A DNA stretch of 64,000 nt. It comes from Streptomyces spongiicola. Its GTDB lineage: Bacteria; Actinomycetota; Actinomycetes; Streptomycetales; Streptomycetaceae. Shown here one piece after another: positions 1 through 7,712 of the stretch. The stretch is taken from the NCBI RefSeq assembly GCF_003122365.1, contig NZ_CP029254.1, forward strand, positions 2,483,501-2,547,500. Reading direction: 5' to 3'. A program made the translations under genes and the position numbers. The notes beneath the pieces were generated by a model that worked only from the letters and a program-made list of their open reading frames with translations, did no database searches and was not told the origin of the DNA. Position 1 is the first letter of the stretch. Each line of letters opens with the position of its first letter.

Positions 1-3
1 GGC

Positions 4-921
4 TCAGACCGGCAGTACCGCCCGTACCTCGTCCGCGTGGGCGACCGCCTGGCCGCGCCCGGCGCGGGCGGAGGGCGCCCGGCGCGCGGGGTCGAGGACG
101 TTGCGCCCGAACGCCTTCCGGGCCGCGCGGTCCGGGGTGATCAGCACGACCCGGGCGCCGGCGGCGGCGAGCCGGGACGCCTGCGCGCGGGCAGACGGCA
201 CGGGTCCCCCACCGACCGAGATGGGCGCCACGATGACGACCGTGGCGTATCCGGCCGCGAGGTCGGCGTTCGTGGACGAGCGCACCCCGCCGTCGATGAA
301 GCGGCGCCCGCCGATGGTGACGGGCGGCCAGACTCCGGGAACGGCGCAACTGGCGCCGACGGCGTCGAGCAGCCCCACCCCGCTGCTCCGGTCGAACGCG
401 TGGAGCTGCCCGGTGAGCGCGTCCACCGCGGTGACGACGAGGCGGCGCGCCGACGGCCATTCGTGGGTGAGGAGCCGGGCGGCGAACACGGCGCGGCGGG
501 CCTCCTCCGGCTCGGTGCGGGCGGACAGCGCGAGCCGTCCCATGCGCGCGCCGTACGCCTCGGCGTCGCGGGAACGGAGCACCCCCCAGACATAGCGTGC
601 GAGCACGGTGGGGCCCATTCCGGCGGGCACCTCCCCCTCGGGATCCGCGAGCTGACGGTCATACAGCTCCGGAAGGGTGAGCAGCCCCGAGGAGAGCTGG
701 GCACCGACCACGGATCCCGCCGACGTGCCGACGATGAGATCGGCCCGGGAGACGTCCGCTCCGGCCTCGGCGAGGCCGTGCAGGATGCCGACCTCCCAGC
801 CGATGCCGGCGAGTCCGCCGCCCCCGAGCACCAGGGCGGTTCCCCGGTGCCGCGAAGGCCCGTCCCCGTCCGTTCCCGTGTCCGCGCCCGCGCCCGTACC
901 CGCGTGGTCCATGTCCGCCAT
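4..921 (-). CDS. Patatin-like phospholipase
   Basis: Predicted serine lipid acyl hydrolase of the patatin/RssA type. The 305-residue protein has the glycine-rich oxyanion motif GGGGLAG at residues 33-39, the nucleophile elbow GTSAG at 65-69 (Ser67) and the second dyad residue in DGG at 210-212, in the usual order and spacing. There is no signal peptide or membrane segment, so it is probably cytosolic. The first 25 residues are a Gly/Asp/Thr-rich tail outside the domain, so the true start could lie somewhat downstream. The gene stands alone, downstream of and co-directional with the EF-Tu gene. The substrate (phospholipid or other acyl ester) cannot be told from sequence. Family assignment is firm. 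Confidence 0.9.
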   Translation of the reverse strand: MADMDHAGTGAGADTGTDGDGPSRHRGTALVLGGGGLAGIGWEVGILHGLAEAGADVSRADLIVGTSAGSVVGAQLSSGLLTLPELYDRQLADPEGEVPAGMGPTVLARYVWGVLRSRDAEAYGARMGRLALSARTEPEEARRAVFAARLLTHEWPSARRLVVTAVDALTGQLHAFDRSSGVGLLDAVGASCAVPGVWPPVTIGGRRFIDGGVRSSTNADLAAGYATVVIVAPISVGGGPVPSARAQASRLAAAGARVVLITPDRAARKAFGRNVLDPARRAPSARAGRGQAVAHADEVRAVLPV

Positions 922-987
922 GGATGCAGTGTGACGTGTACGGGGCGGTTCCGCCGCCCGCCGCGGGCGGGAGGCGGAACCGCCGAT

Positions 988-2157
988 TCAGACCAGAGCG
1001 GTGACGGTACCCGCTCCCACGGTCCGGCCGCCCTCGCGGATCGCGAAGCCCAGCCCGGGCTCCAACGGCACGTCCCGCCCCAGTTCGACCGTCATATGGA
1101 CCGTGTCGCCGGGCCGGGCGACCGCCGCCCCGCCCAGGTCCACGTCACCGACGACATCCGCCGTCCGGATGTAGAACTGAGGCCGGTAGCCGGTGCTGAT
1201 CGCCGTCGTCCGCCCTCCCTCACGGCCGGAGAGCACATACACCTGTGCGGTGAAGCGGCGGCTCGGCGTCACACTGCCGGGCGCGGCCACCACATGGCCG
1301 CGGCGGACCGCGTCGCGCGGCACGCCCCGCAGCAGCAGGGCCACGTTGTCCCCGGCCTCGGCGGAGTCCATCGGCTTGCCGAACGTCTCCAGGCCGGTGA
1401 CGACCGTGGCCGTGCCGGACCCGAGCAGCTCCACCCGGTCGCCGACGCGTACGGTGCCGCGCTCGACCGCTCCGGTGACGACCGTGCCCCGGCCGGTGAT
1501 GGTGAGGACGTTCTCCACCGGGAGGAGGAACGGCGCGTCCGTGTACCGCACCGGCATCGGCACATAGGTGTCGACGGCGTCGAGCAGCGCCTCCACGGCC
1601 GCCGTCCAGCGGGGGTCGCCGTCGAGGGCCCGGAGGCCGGAGACCCGGACGACCGGCACCGAGTCCCCGCCGTATCCGTGCGCGGTGAGCAGTTCGCGCA
1701 CCTCCAGCTCCACGAGGTCGGTCAGCTCGGGGTCGCCCGCGTCGGCCTTGTTGAGGGCGACGACGATGTGGTCGACGCCGACCTGACGGGCCAGCAGGAC
1801 GTGCTCGGCGGTCTGCGGCATGATCCCGTCCAGCGCGGAAACCACGAGGATCGCCCCGTCGAGCTGGGCGGCGCCGGTGACCATGTTCTTGACGTAGTCG
1901 GCGTGCCCGGGCATGTCGACGTGGGCGTAGTGGCGGGTGTCGGTCTCGTACTCGACGTGCGCGATGTTGATGGTGATCCCGCGGGCGGCCTCCTCGGGCG
2001 CGCGGTCGATCCTGTCGAAGGGCACGAAGGTGCCGGTCCCGCGCTCGCTGAGGACCTTGGTGATGGCCGCGGTCAGGGTGGTCTTGCCGTGGTCGACATG
2101 GCCCATGGTGCCGATGTTGAGGTGCGGCTTGGTGCGCACGTATGCCGTCTTGGGCAT
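988..2157 (-). CDS. tuf3: Divergent elongation factor Tu (tuf3 type)
   Basis: Translation GTPase that would carry aminoacyl-tRNA to the ribosome. The 389 residues cover all three EF-Tu domains. The P-loop GHVDHGKT lies at 19-26, the switch I sequence ends in RGITIN, and DMPGHADY and NKAD follow. It departs from housekeeping EF-Tu in several places: DMPGH instead of DCPGH, a weak switch I arm ([10 protein letters not shown]), SGLRALDGD for the guanine loop SALKALEGD, and a length slightly under the usual 397. Streptomyces are known to carry a second or third divergent tuf gene (tuf3 of S. coelicolor, reported as linked to the stringent response), and this matches that type. No fusA or rps genes flank it, so it is not the main str operon copy. 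Confidence 0.9.
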   Translation of the reverse strand: MPKTAYVRTKPHLNIGTMGHVDHGKTTLTAAITKVLSERGTGTFVPFDRIDRAPEEAARGITINIAHVEYETDTRHYAHVDMPGHADYVKNMVTGAAQLDGAILVVSALDGIMPQTAEHVLLARQVGVDHIVVALNKADAGDPELTDLVELEVRELLTAHGYGGDSVPVVRVSGLRALDGDPRWTAAVEALLDAVDTYVPMPVRYTDAPFLLPVENVLTITGRGTVVTGAVERGTVRVGDRVELLGSGTATVVTGLETFGKPMDSAEAGDNVALLLRGVPRDAVRRGHVVAAPGSVTPSRRFTAQVYVLSGREGGRTTAISTGYRPQFYIRTADVVGDVDLGGAAVARPGDTVHMTVELGRDVPLEPGLGFAIREGGRTVGAGTVTALV

Positions 2158-2268
2158 GGCGGTGTCGGTTCCTTCCCGGAACTCGAAAGGTGACTCCGTT
2201 CGCGGAGGGGGACCCCTGGGCCGTACCGACCCTCCCCCTGCGGGGTCCGCCGGACGATCCGGGGAGGG

Positions 2269-2601
2269 TCAGCTTCGGGCGCCGCCGGCGGGCGCCGCCG
2301 CGGCAGCGGGGGCGGCGGCCTGCGTGGCCTCGACGGCGGCCGCCGCGGCCGTCGCGCCGACGAGACCCGCGAGGCCCGCGAGGCCCGCGAGACCGACAGC
2401 GGCCGTGGATCCCGCGGGGAAGGCCGTGATGTCCGTGACGCCCGTGACGCCCGTGGAAGCGGGGGAGGCCGCGAAGGCGGGGAAGTGGGCAGCCTTCGGC
2501 GCGTCCGCGACTGCGGACGGCGCTGCGGGGAAGGCCTGCCGGAACATGCGTCGATACTCGCCGACGGCGGGCACGTACGTCGAACGGTTTTGGGCGGGCA
2601 C
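2269..2601 (-). CDS. Possible small alanine-rich protein
   Basis: A 110-codon frame between the EF-Tu and AlkD-like genes. It has G/C third positions and an Ala/Gly/Pro-rich product with a short internal repeat (LAG four times near residues 71-82, from a 9-bp DNA repeat around 2370-2395). An internal Met at residue 19 (MFRQAF) is an alternative start. No ribosome-binding site, motif or recognised family is visible, and high-GC DNA easily yields such frames by chance. It is listed because it would otherwise be a 480-base gap with gene-like codon bias. Confidence 0.3.
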   Translation of the reverse strand: MPAQNRSTYVPAVGEYRRMFRQAFPAAPSAVADAPKAAHFPAFAASPASTGVTGVTDITAFPAGSTAAVGLAGLAGLAGLVGATAAAAAVEATQAAAPAAAAAPAGGARS

Positions 2602-2641
2602 CCACGTCGACGGTCGTCGGCGGGCCGGGAAACGGCCCGGG

Positions 2642-3340
2642 TCAGAGATGCTTCAGCGCTTCCCGCACGGACAGCGGCGCGAGCCGGTCCCGGGCGGACT
2701 CGACGAAGCCCCGCACGGCCCCCGGGTCGGTCCTGGCGTACTCGCGCAGGCTCCAGCCGATCGCCTTGCGGACGAAGAAGTCCGGGTGTGCGGACTGGCG
2801 GAGGCAGTACCGGAAGAGCCGTTCCGCGTCCGTGGTCTCCTTGCGGCGCAGTTGGTGGAGCAGGGCCGTCCGTACCACCCAGAGGTCGTCGTCCCCGATC
2901 CAGCGGTCCATCACGCGGGCCAGCCCGGGATCGGCGGCGACGAGCGGACCCACGACATGCGCGGCGAGGGTGTCCACGGTGTCCCACCAGGAGACGGCGG
3001 TGATCAGACGGCGGGCGACCGGTAGGAACCCGGAGGAGCAGCGGCCGACGTGGCGCCTCAGGTAGTCGGCGGCGAAGTGGTGGTACTCCCGCTCGGGCAG
3101 CTCCCAGCAGCGCAGGGCGATCGCCGTGCAGTCGGCCTCCGTGGGCTGCGGTGTGCCGTCGAGGACCGTCCGGGACAGCCTGCGGCGCTCCGGGGTGCGG
3201 ATCCCGAGGAAGGGCGCGACGCCCCTCATGTACGCGGCGGCCTCCCCTGCCCGGACCGGGTCGGCCGCGGCCGGGTAGACCGCGGTGAGCCGTCCGAGCA
3301 CCGTGTCGGCGAGGGCGCTGCGCGGTACGGGGAGCGTCAT
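2642..3340 (-). CDS. AlkD-like DNA alkylation repair protein
   Basis: Predicted HEAT-repeat DNA glycosylase of the AlkD/AlkC superfamily, which removes bulky or cationic alkylated bases without base flipping. The product is about 232 residues of helical repeats. Family landmarks visible are the WWDTVD segment (the Asp matches the catalytic Asp of AlkD), the DDLWVVRTALLHQL helix and the FVRKAIGWSLREYA signature near the C-terminus. I prefer the ATG at 3340 to a GTG three codons upstream because AAGGTG sits six bases before the ATG. It is transcribed alone, divergent from the TVP38-type gene about 50 bp away, so the two share a short promoter region. Confidence 0.87.
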   Translation of the reverse strand: MTLPVPRSALADTVLGRLTAVYPAAADPVRAGEAAAYMRGVAPFLGIRTPERRRLSRTVLDGTPQPTEADCTAIALRCWELPEREYHHFAADYLRRHVGRCSSGFLPVARRLITAVSWWDTVDTLAAHVVGPLVAADPGLARVMDRWIGDDDLWVVRTALLHQLRRKETTDAERLFRYCLRQSAHPDFFVRKAIGWSLREYARTDPGAVRGFVESARDRLAPLSVREALKHL

Positions 3341-3389
3341 GTGCCACACCTTACGGCGATCACACGGCAGGGTCGGTTACTCTCCCCGG

Positions 3390-4097
3390 ATGCTCGACCC
3401 AGTCCCCGGGCCGCGCGACGGCCTCGCTCTCCGCGCCGGCCGCGTCCTCCTCTCCCCCCGGTCACGCCTGGCCCTGCTCGTCGCCGTCCTGGCGTCAGCG
3501 GCGTCGGCGGTCGTGGCGTACGAGCCGCAGCGGCTGCTGTCGGCGGGCTGGCCGCCGCAGGTCGGCGGCGCCACGGCGGTGGCGCTCTTCGCCCTGGCGT
3601 ACGGGCTGTGCACCGCGGCCTTCGTCCCGCGGCCCCTGCTGAACCTGGCGGCCGGCGCGCTCTTCGGCTCGCATGCGGGGCTGGCGGCGGCGATCGCCGG
3701 CACCGTGCTGGGCGCGGGGCTCTCCTTCACCCTGGGGCGGTACCTGGGCCAGGAGGCCCTCCGTCCACTGCTGCGCGGACGCTGGCTGAAGGCCGCCGAC
3801 GGCCAGTTGAGCCGGCACGGGTTCCGCTCGGTGCTGGCGCTGCGGCTGTTCCCCGGCATCCCCTTCGCCGCTTCCAACTACTGCGCGGCGGTGTCCCGGA
3901 TGGGATACCTCCCCTTCCTGCTGGGCACCGGTATCGGCTCGGTCCCGAACACCGCGGCGTATGTGATCGCCGGAAGCAGCGCGGCGTCGCCGACGTCCCC
4001 CGTGTTCCTGGCCTCGGCGGGCTTTATCGCCGTCTCGGCGCTGGTCGGGGCAGTTGTCGCGTGGTGCAAGCGCCACCGGCTGACCCGCGGCTCCTGA
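3390..4097 (+). CDS. TVP38/TMEM64 family membrane protein
   Basis: Integral membrane protein of the TVP38/TMEM64 (VTT, DedA-related) family, about 235 residues. Hydrophobic segments fall near residues 25-45, 55-80, 95-120, 165-185 and 205-230. The family core is present: a re-entrant region ending in GALFGSHAGLAAAIAGTVLGAG, then an LRLFPGIPFAASNY segment with the conserved Arg and Pro, and a Gly-rich GTGIGSVPNT loop. Members of the wider DedA group have been tied to membrane lipid and proton homeostasis, and some are lipid scramblases or undecaprenyl-phosphate flippases. That last link is suggestive because uppP lies downstream on the same strand, but the 550-bp spacer argues against a tight operon. 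Confidence 0.85.
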   Translation: MLDPVPGPRDGLALRAGRVLLSPRSRLALLVAVLASAASAVVAYEPQRLLSAGWPPQVGGATAVALFALAYGLCTAAFVPRPLLNLAAGALFGSHAGLAAAIAGTVLGAGLSFTLGRYLGQEALRPLLRGRWLKAADGQLSRHGFRSVLALRLFPGIPFAASNYCAAVSRMGYLPFLLGTGIGSVPNTAAYVIAGSSAASPTSPVFLASAGFIAVSALVGAVVAWCKRHRLTRGS

Positions 4098-4645
4098 GCG
4101 GCGGGAACGACTCGGGGCCGGGGCCCGGCTCCACCGAGCCCCCGCAGGCGCGCACCGGCGCCGCCCCGCCCCCGCCCTGCCCCGGCCCGGCGCGGCCCGC
4201 CCTCCCGGATGTCGCGTTCCTCGCGGGCCGGCACCCCCGCCGTCAACCCGCCCGCGCCACGGCCCGCGCCTCGGACCGCCCCTCGGACCGCCCCTCGGGC
4301 CGGTCCACCGGCACCGGGTCCACCGGCCCCGGTCGGCGCCCGCCAGTCCCGAAGTCCCGCCAGTCCCGCGAGTCCCGCCGGACGGTCGCCGGGGTCGCCG
4401 GGGTCGCCGGACGACTCGGTGCCGGCAGGGGACTCCTCGGGGCAGGCCGGCCTGGGACGATTCAGGGCGGCCTCGGGACGGTTCCGGAACGGCTCGGCGC
4501 CGGCCGGATACGTGCGCCGCGGCCGCCGGGGCAACCCGCCCGACACCCCGAAACCCGCTGGCGCTACGCTGCCACGCGATGGGCGCATGATCGCGGCCCG
4601 TACCGTACGTTCCGACCTGACCAGTGCTTGGACGGCTTAGCTTTC
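4098..4645 (+). other. Low-complexity spacer, no supported gene
   Basis: This 548-base stretch lies between the TVP38-type gene and uppP. It is extremely G+C rich and contains short direct repeats: a doubled CGGACCGCCCCT near 4275, an AGTCCCGCC/AGTCCCGCG array near 4360, and a tripled GGGGTCGCC array around 4390-4410. Frames on both strands give only Pro/Arg/Gly-rich products without domains. The AT-richer last 60 bases, just before uppP, probably hold its promoter, but no clean -35/-10 pair is evident. Confidence 0.6.
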
Positions 4646-5518
4646 ATGTCGTGGTTCGAATCACTCATCCTCGGGCTCGTCCAGGGGCTGACGGAGTTCC
4701 TCCCCATCTCCTCCAGCGCGCATCTGCGCCTGACGGCCGCCTTCGCCGGCTGGCAAGACCCGGGTGCTGCGTTCACCGCGATCACCCAGATCGGCACCGA
4801 GGCGGCGGTCCTCATCTACTTCCGCAAGGACATCGTCCGCATCGTCAGCGCCTGGTTCCGATCGCTGACGGACAAGGCGATGAGGCAGGACCACGACGCC
4901 CAGATGGGCTGGCTGGTGATCGTCGGATCGATCCCGATCGGGCTGCTCGGCATCACCCTCAAGGACCAGATCGAGGGACCGTTCCGTGATCTGCGCCTGA
5001 CCGCCACCATGCTCATCGTCATGGGCATCGTCCTCGGCGTCGCGGACCGCCTGGCGGCCCGCGACGAGACGGGCGGCAAGCACCGTGTCGTGCGGGAGCG
5101 GAAGACGCTGCGGGACCTGTCCGTCAAGGACGGCCTGATCTTCGGCATGTGCCAGGCCATGGCCCTGATCCCGGGCGTCTCCCGGTCCGGCGCCACCATC
5201 AGCGGCGGTCTGCTGATGGGCTACACCCGCGAGTCCGCGGCCCGCTACTCGTTCCTGCTGGCGATCCCGGCGGTGCTCGCCTCGGGCGCCTTCGAGTTGA
5301 GGGAGGCGGGCGAGGGCCACGTCTCCTGGGGGCCGACCGTCTTCGCGACGGTCATCGCCTTCGCCGTCGGCTACGCGGTCATCGCCTGGTTCATGAAGTT
5401 CATCACGACCAAGAGCTTCATGCCCTTCGTCGTCTACCGGATCATCCTCGGCATCGTCATCTTCGCATTGGTCGGCACCGATGTGCTGAGCCCGCACGCG
5501 GGCGAATCCGGCGGCTGA
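4646..5518 (+). CDS. uppP: Undecaprenyl-diphosphatase (BacA type)
   Basis: Membrane enzyme that dephosphorylates undecaprenyl diphosphate to the monophosphate, recycling the lipid carrier for peptidoglycan and other wall polymers. Overproduction confers bacitracin resistance in known family members. The start at MSWFESLILGLVQG gives 290 residues, near the family length. The catalytic signatures are plain: GLVQGLTEFLPISSSAHL at 10-27 (the catalytic Glu region) and PGVSRSGATISGGLLMG around 174-190 (the Arg/Ser motif). Hydrophobic segments follow the known topology. No strong Shine-Dalgarno precedes the ATG. It is the last conserved gene before the accessory island begins. Confidence 0.96.
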   Translation: MSWFESLILGLVQGLTEFLPISSSAHLRLTAAFAGWQDPGAAFTAITQIGTEAAVLIYFRKDIVRIVSAWFRSLTDKAMRQDHDAQMGWLVIVGSIPIGLLGITLKDQIEGPFRDLRLTATMLIVMGIVLGVADRLAARDETGGKHRVVRERKTLRDLSVKDGLIFGMCQAMALIPGVSRSGATISGGLLMGYTRESAARYSFLLAIPAVLASGAFELREAGEGHVSWGPTVFATVIAFAVGYAVIAWFMKFITTKSFMPFVVYRIILGIVIFALVGTDVLSPHAGESGG

Positions 5519-5595
5519 GACCGGGCCACGCAGGTAGCGCTATCCAGCATTTCCCAGCGCCTGATTGCAGCACCACGCCATGATCATCTCCCACT

Positions 5596-5623
5596 CGTCT
5601 CCCACCCAGGAGACCGGGAGACG
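5596..5623. terminator. Candidate hairpin between uppP and the P450 remnant
   Basis: An 8-bp perfect inverted repeat (CGTCTCCC / GGGAGACG) with a 12-nt loop lies 78 bp past the uppP stop, at the point where uppP and the truncated P450 gene converge. There is no T tract on either side. It may act as a bidirectional terminator. It could also be part of the unknown DNA that replaced the 3' end of the P450. Confidence 0.4.
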
Positions 5624-5885
5624 ATCAGCCAGAAGTGCGCACCTGCAAAGTCGGGAGCAGAAAGAAGGGCCCGCACAGCAGGGCGACGAGTTCGACCTCG
5701 TCGAGCTTCTCGGTCTCGTCGCTGACCTGGACCAGGTCGGAGATCAGGTCGTCGCCGGGCTGGGCACGGCGCGCGCCTATCAGCCGGATGACCGTGTCGA
5801 CCATGCCGTACAGCGCGGGCGGCAGGATCTCCGGGTCGGGGCGAACGAAGGTGGTGAACGCCTCGGACCACTTCAGCCACTGGTC

Positions 5886-5894
5886 GCGGTACTC
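5886..5894. repeat. Target-site duplication, copy 1
   Basis: Nine bases (GCGGTACTC on the plus strand) abut the left end of the IS element and are repeated exactly on its other side. They belong to the P450 reading frame (Glu-Tyr-Arg codons). Nine bases fits the 8-10 bp duplications known for ISAs1 elements. Confidence 0.93.
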
Positions 5895-5916
5895 CAGGGC
5901 TTGATCAAGTTCCGTG
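5895..5916 (+). repeat. IS terminal inverted repeat, left
   Basis: Outer end CAGGGCTTGATCAAG, continuing TTCCGTG. It differs from the other end at three adjacent positions only (TGA against CCG). Confidence 0.9.
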
Positions 5917-6132
5917 AGTGTCCGGGTTGTTGGTGATGCCCAGGATGGCGAGTGCTCGTTCGGGTTCGTGGTGGATGGCGCGGGTGGTCTTGGCGATGTT
6001 GTCGGCTCCGAGGATCTTCAGGGTGCCGATGGCGAGGTTGCGGATGGTGGCCATGGCGCGGGGTGCGGTGCCGGTGTGAACGGTCGAGGCGTCCTCGGCG
6101 AACGTGACGTCTCGGATGTAGTGGGAGGAATT

Positions 6133-6194
6133 GTACGAGTCGACCAGGGGCGCGTTTCCGTCGTTTCTGGCGGGCGTTTCCCCTGGCCGCTCGT
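6133..6194 (-). ncRNA. Group II intron domain VI with branch-point A
   Basis: A long hairpin whose base pairs ACGAG with CTCGT and GGCCAGGGG with CCCCTGGTC. On the 3' strand a single unpaired A at 6140 is left between these helices, 8 nt from the intron end counting the A. That is the expected position of the branch-point adenosine. Confidence 0.85.
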
Positions 6195-6196
6195 CC

Positions 6197-6230
6197 GAAC
6201 CCGGCGTGCCAGTTACCCGGCACCGGGCTC
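6197..6230 (-). ncRNA. Group II intron domain V
   Basis: Exactly 34 nt, GAGCCCGGTGCCGG, a GUAA tetraloop, then CTGGCACGCCGGGTTC. It has the AGC catalytic triad at its 5' strand, a GNRA-type loop and the two-nucleotide bulge side expected of domain V. It lies 12 nt past the reverse transcriptase stop. Confidence 0.9.
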
Positions 6231-6242
6231 TCCACGAGTCCC

Positions 6243-7712
6243 TCAGGTGGTGGCGTGGGCTGGTCGTGCGGACCACGGGGTGGGGATGGTGTTGCCCCGG
6301 TAGCGGTATCGCCGGATGGGTACCTTCGCGGGGTTGAACAGTTCCACGCCGTCGGCGGTGAAGCCCCACCGGTTGTGGGGGCTGCCGTAGGTGCGGGTGA
6401 TCCACCTCCAGTGCCGGCGCCGGTGGCGTCGGCGGAGCCACTTCCACACACGGTGCCACAGGTAGTGCTCCAGCTCACTGAAAGTGATCTTGGATGCGCC
6501 GTGGCGGAAGTAGGTGGTCCAGCCCCGGAGTCTCTGCCCCAGGAGGGTGAAGACTGTGCCGGGGTCCATGTTCATCGTCTGCCGCCCGGTCAGTTCCTTG
6601 ACCCGGGACCTGACCGACGTGACGGCCTTGTCGCTGGGATAGGTGTAGACCATACGACGGCTCGAGCCCCGCTGGGTGTGGCGCTGGATGTGCCAGCCCA
6701 GGAAGTCGAAGCCGTCGTCGATATGGACGGTTCGGGTCTTGTCCTCGGCCAGACGTAGCCCGATGGTGGCGGCAACGCCTGCGACTTCGTCGCGGAGCGC
6801 TTCAGCGTGCTCCTGAGTGCCGAACACCATCACGGCGAGGTCGTCGGCGTACCGGACCAGTCGGTACGTCGCTCCCCCTTCACGGCGGTGTCGGCGCCGG
6901 TGCCATTCCTTGGAAAGGCTTCGGCGCTTCGTGTCGAAGTGCTCGTCGATCTCGCCCAGGGCGATGTTCGCGAGCAACGGGGACAGGATCCCGCCTTGCG
7001 GCGTGCCCGACACGGTCTCCCGCAGGGTGCCCTCCCCGGTCAGGATCCCTGCATGCAGGAAGGACTTGACCAGCCGCAGGACTTGCCTGTCGCCGATACG
7101 CTGACGCACCCGGTTCATGAGGGCCGTGTGGTCGATCTCGTCGAAGCAGGCGGCGATGTCGGTCTCGAACACCCACACATAGCCCGAGCGGGCGTGGTGG
7201 ATGACGTCCTCGATCGCGTCCTGCGCTCGTCGGCCGGGCCTGAACCCGTAGCTGGACGAGCTGAACCCGGGCTCGAAGATCGGTTCGAGTACCAGTTTCA
7301 GGCTGGCTTGCACCACGCGGTCTCGCGCGGTCGGGATGCCCAGGCGGCGCATCTTCCCGTTGGATTTCGGGATCATGCGTTCGGCCACGGGCAGGGGGAC
7401 GAACGTCCGCGCCTTCAAGTCCGCGCGGATCTGGTCGAGGAACCCGAGCACACCGCGCTCGGACGCCTCGATCCCCGGAGCGGTCCAGCCGTCGATCCCG
7501 GCTGTTCGCGCTCCTTTGTTCGTTCTGACCCGGCGCCATGCTTCGAGCAGGAACGCCGGGTCTGCCACAAGATTGAACAGATCATCGAACACGCGGCCAG
7601 GGTCGGCCACTGCCCGATCGTGCAGCTTGGACTGAATCCGCAGTACCCGCGAGGCTGCCGCATACTCGGCGGCCTCGGGAACGCTGGGGTTCCCCGGCGT
7701 ATCTCCTGCCAT
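6243..7712 (-). CDS. Group II intron reverse transcriptase/maturase
   Basis: Intron-encoded protein of 489 residues that would bind the unspliced RNA, aid its splicing and reverse-transcribe it during retrohoming. Reverse transcriptase blocks appear in order: SNGKMRRLGIPTARDRVVQ at 117-135, SYGFRPGRRAQDAI at 154-167, the first catalytic Asp in FETDIAACFDEIDH at 182-195, SGTPQGGILSPLLANI at 235-250 and RYADD at 287-291. FDFLGWHI follows near 325. A basic maturase (X) domain with WTTYFRHG closes the recognisable part, and the Arg-rich end (WKWLRRRHRRRHW) is probably RNA- or DNA-binding. No HNH endonuclease is seen. GAGGAG before the ATG is a good ribosome-binding site. Confidence 0.95.
   Translation of the reverse strand: MAGDTPGNPSVPEAAEYAAASRVLRIQSKLHDRAVADPGRVFDDLFNLVADPAFLLEAWRRVRTNKGARTAGIDGWTAPGIEASERGVLGFLDQIRADLKARTFVPLPVAERMIPKSNGKMRRLGIPTARDRVVQASLKLVLEPIFEPGFSSSSYGFRPGRRAQDAIEDVIHHARSGYVWVFETDIAACFDEIDHTALMNRVRQRIGDRQVLRLVKSFLHAGILTGEGTLRETVSGTPQGGILSPLLANIALGEIDEHFDTKRRSLSKEWHRRRHRREGGATYRLVRYADDLAVMVFGTQEHAEALRDEVAGVAATIGLRLAEDKTRTVHIDDGFDFLGWHIQRHTQRGSSRRMVYTYPSDKAVTSVRSRVKELTGRQTMNMDPGTVFTLLGQRLRGWTTYFRHGASKITFSELEHYLWHRVWKWLRRRHRRRHWRWITRTYGSPHNRWGFTADGVELFNPAKVPIRRYRYRGNTIPTPWSARPAHATT

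Noticed and set aside
37..2193. A 718-codon frame on the plus strand over the phospholipase and EF-Tu genes
   Set aside because: It is antisense to two clear protein families and gives only Arg/Gly/His-rich low-complexity sequence. Such frames are common in GC-rich DNA.
4098..4645. Possible Pro/Arg-rich protein on either strand upstream of uppP
   Set aside because: Composition follows short DNA repeats, there is no start with a ribosome-binding site, and no domain is visible.
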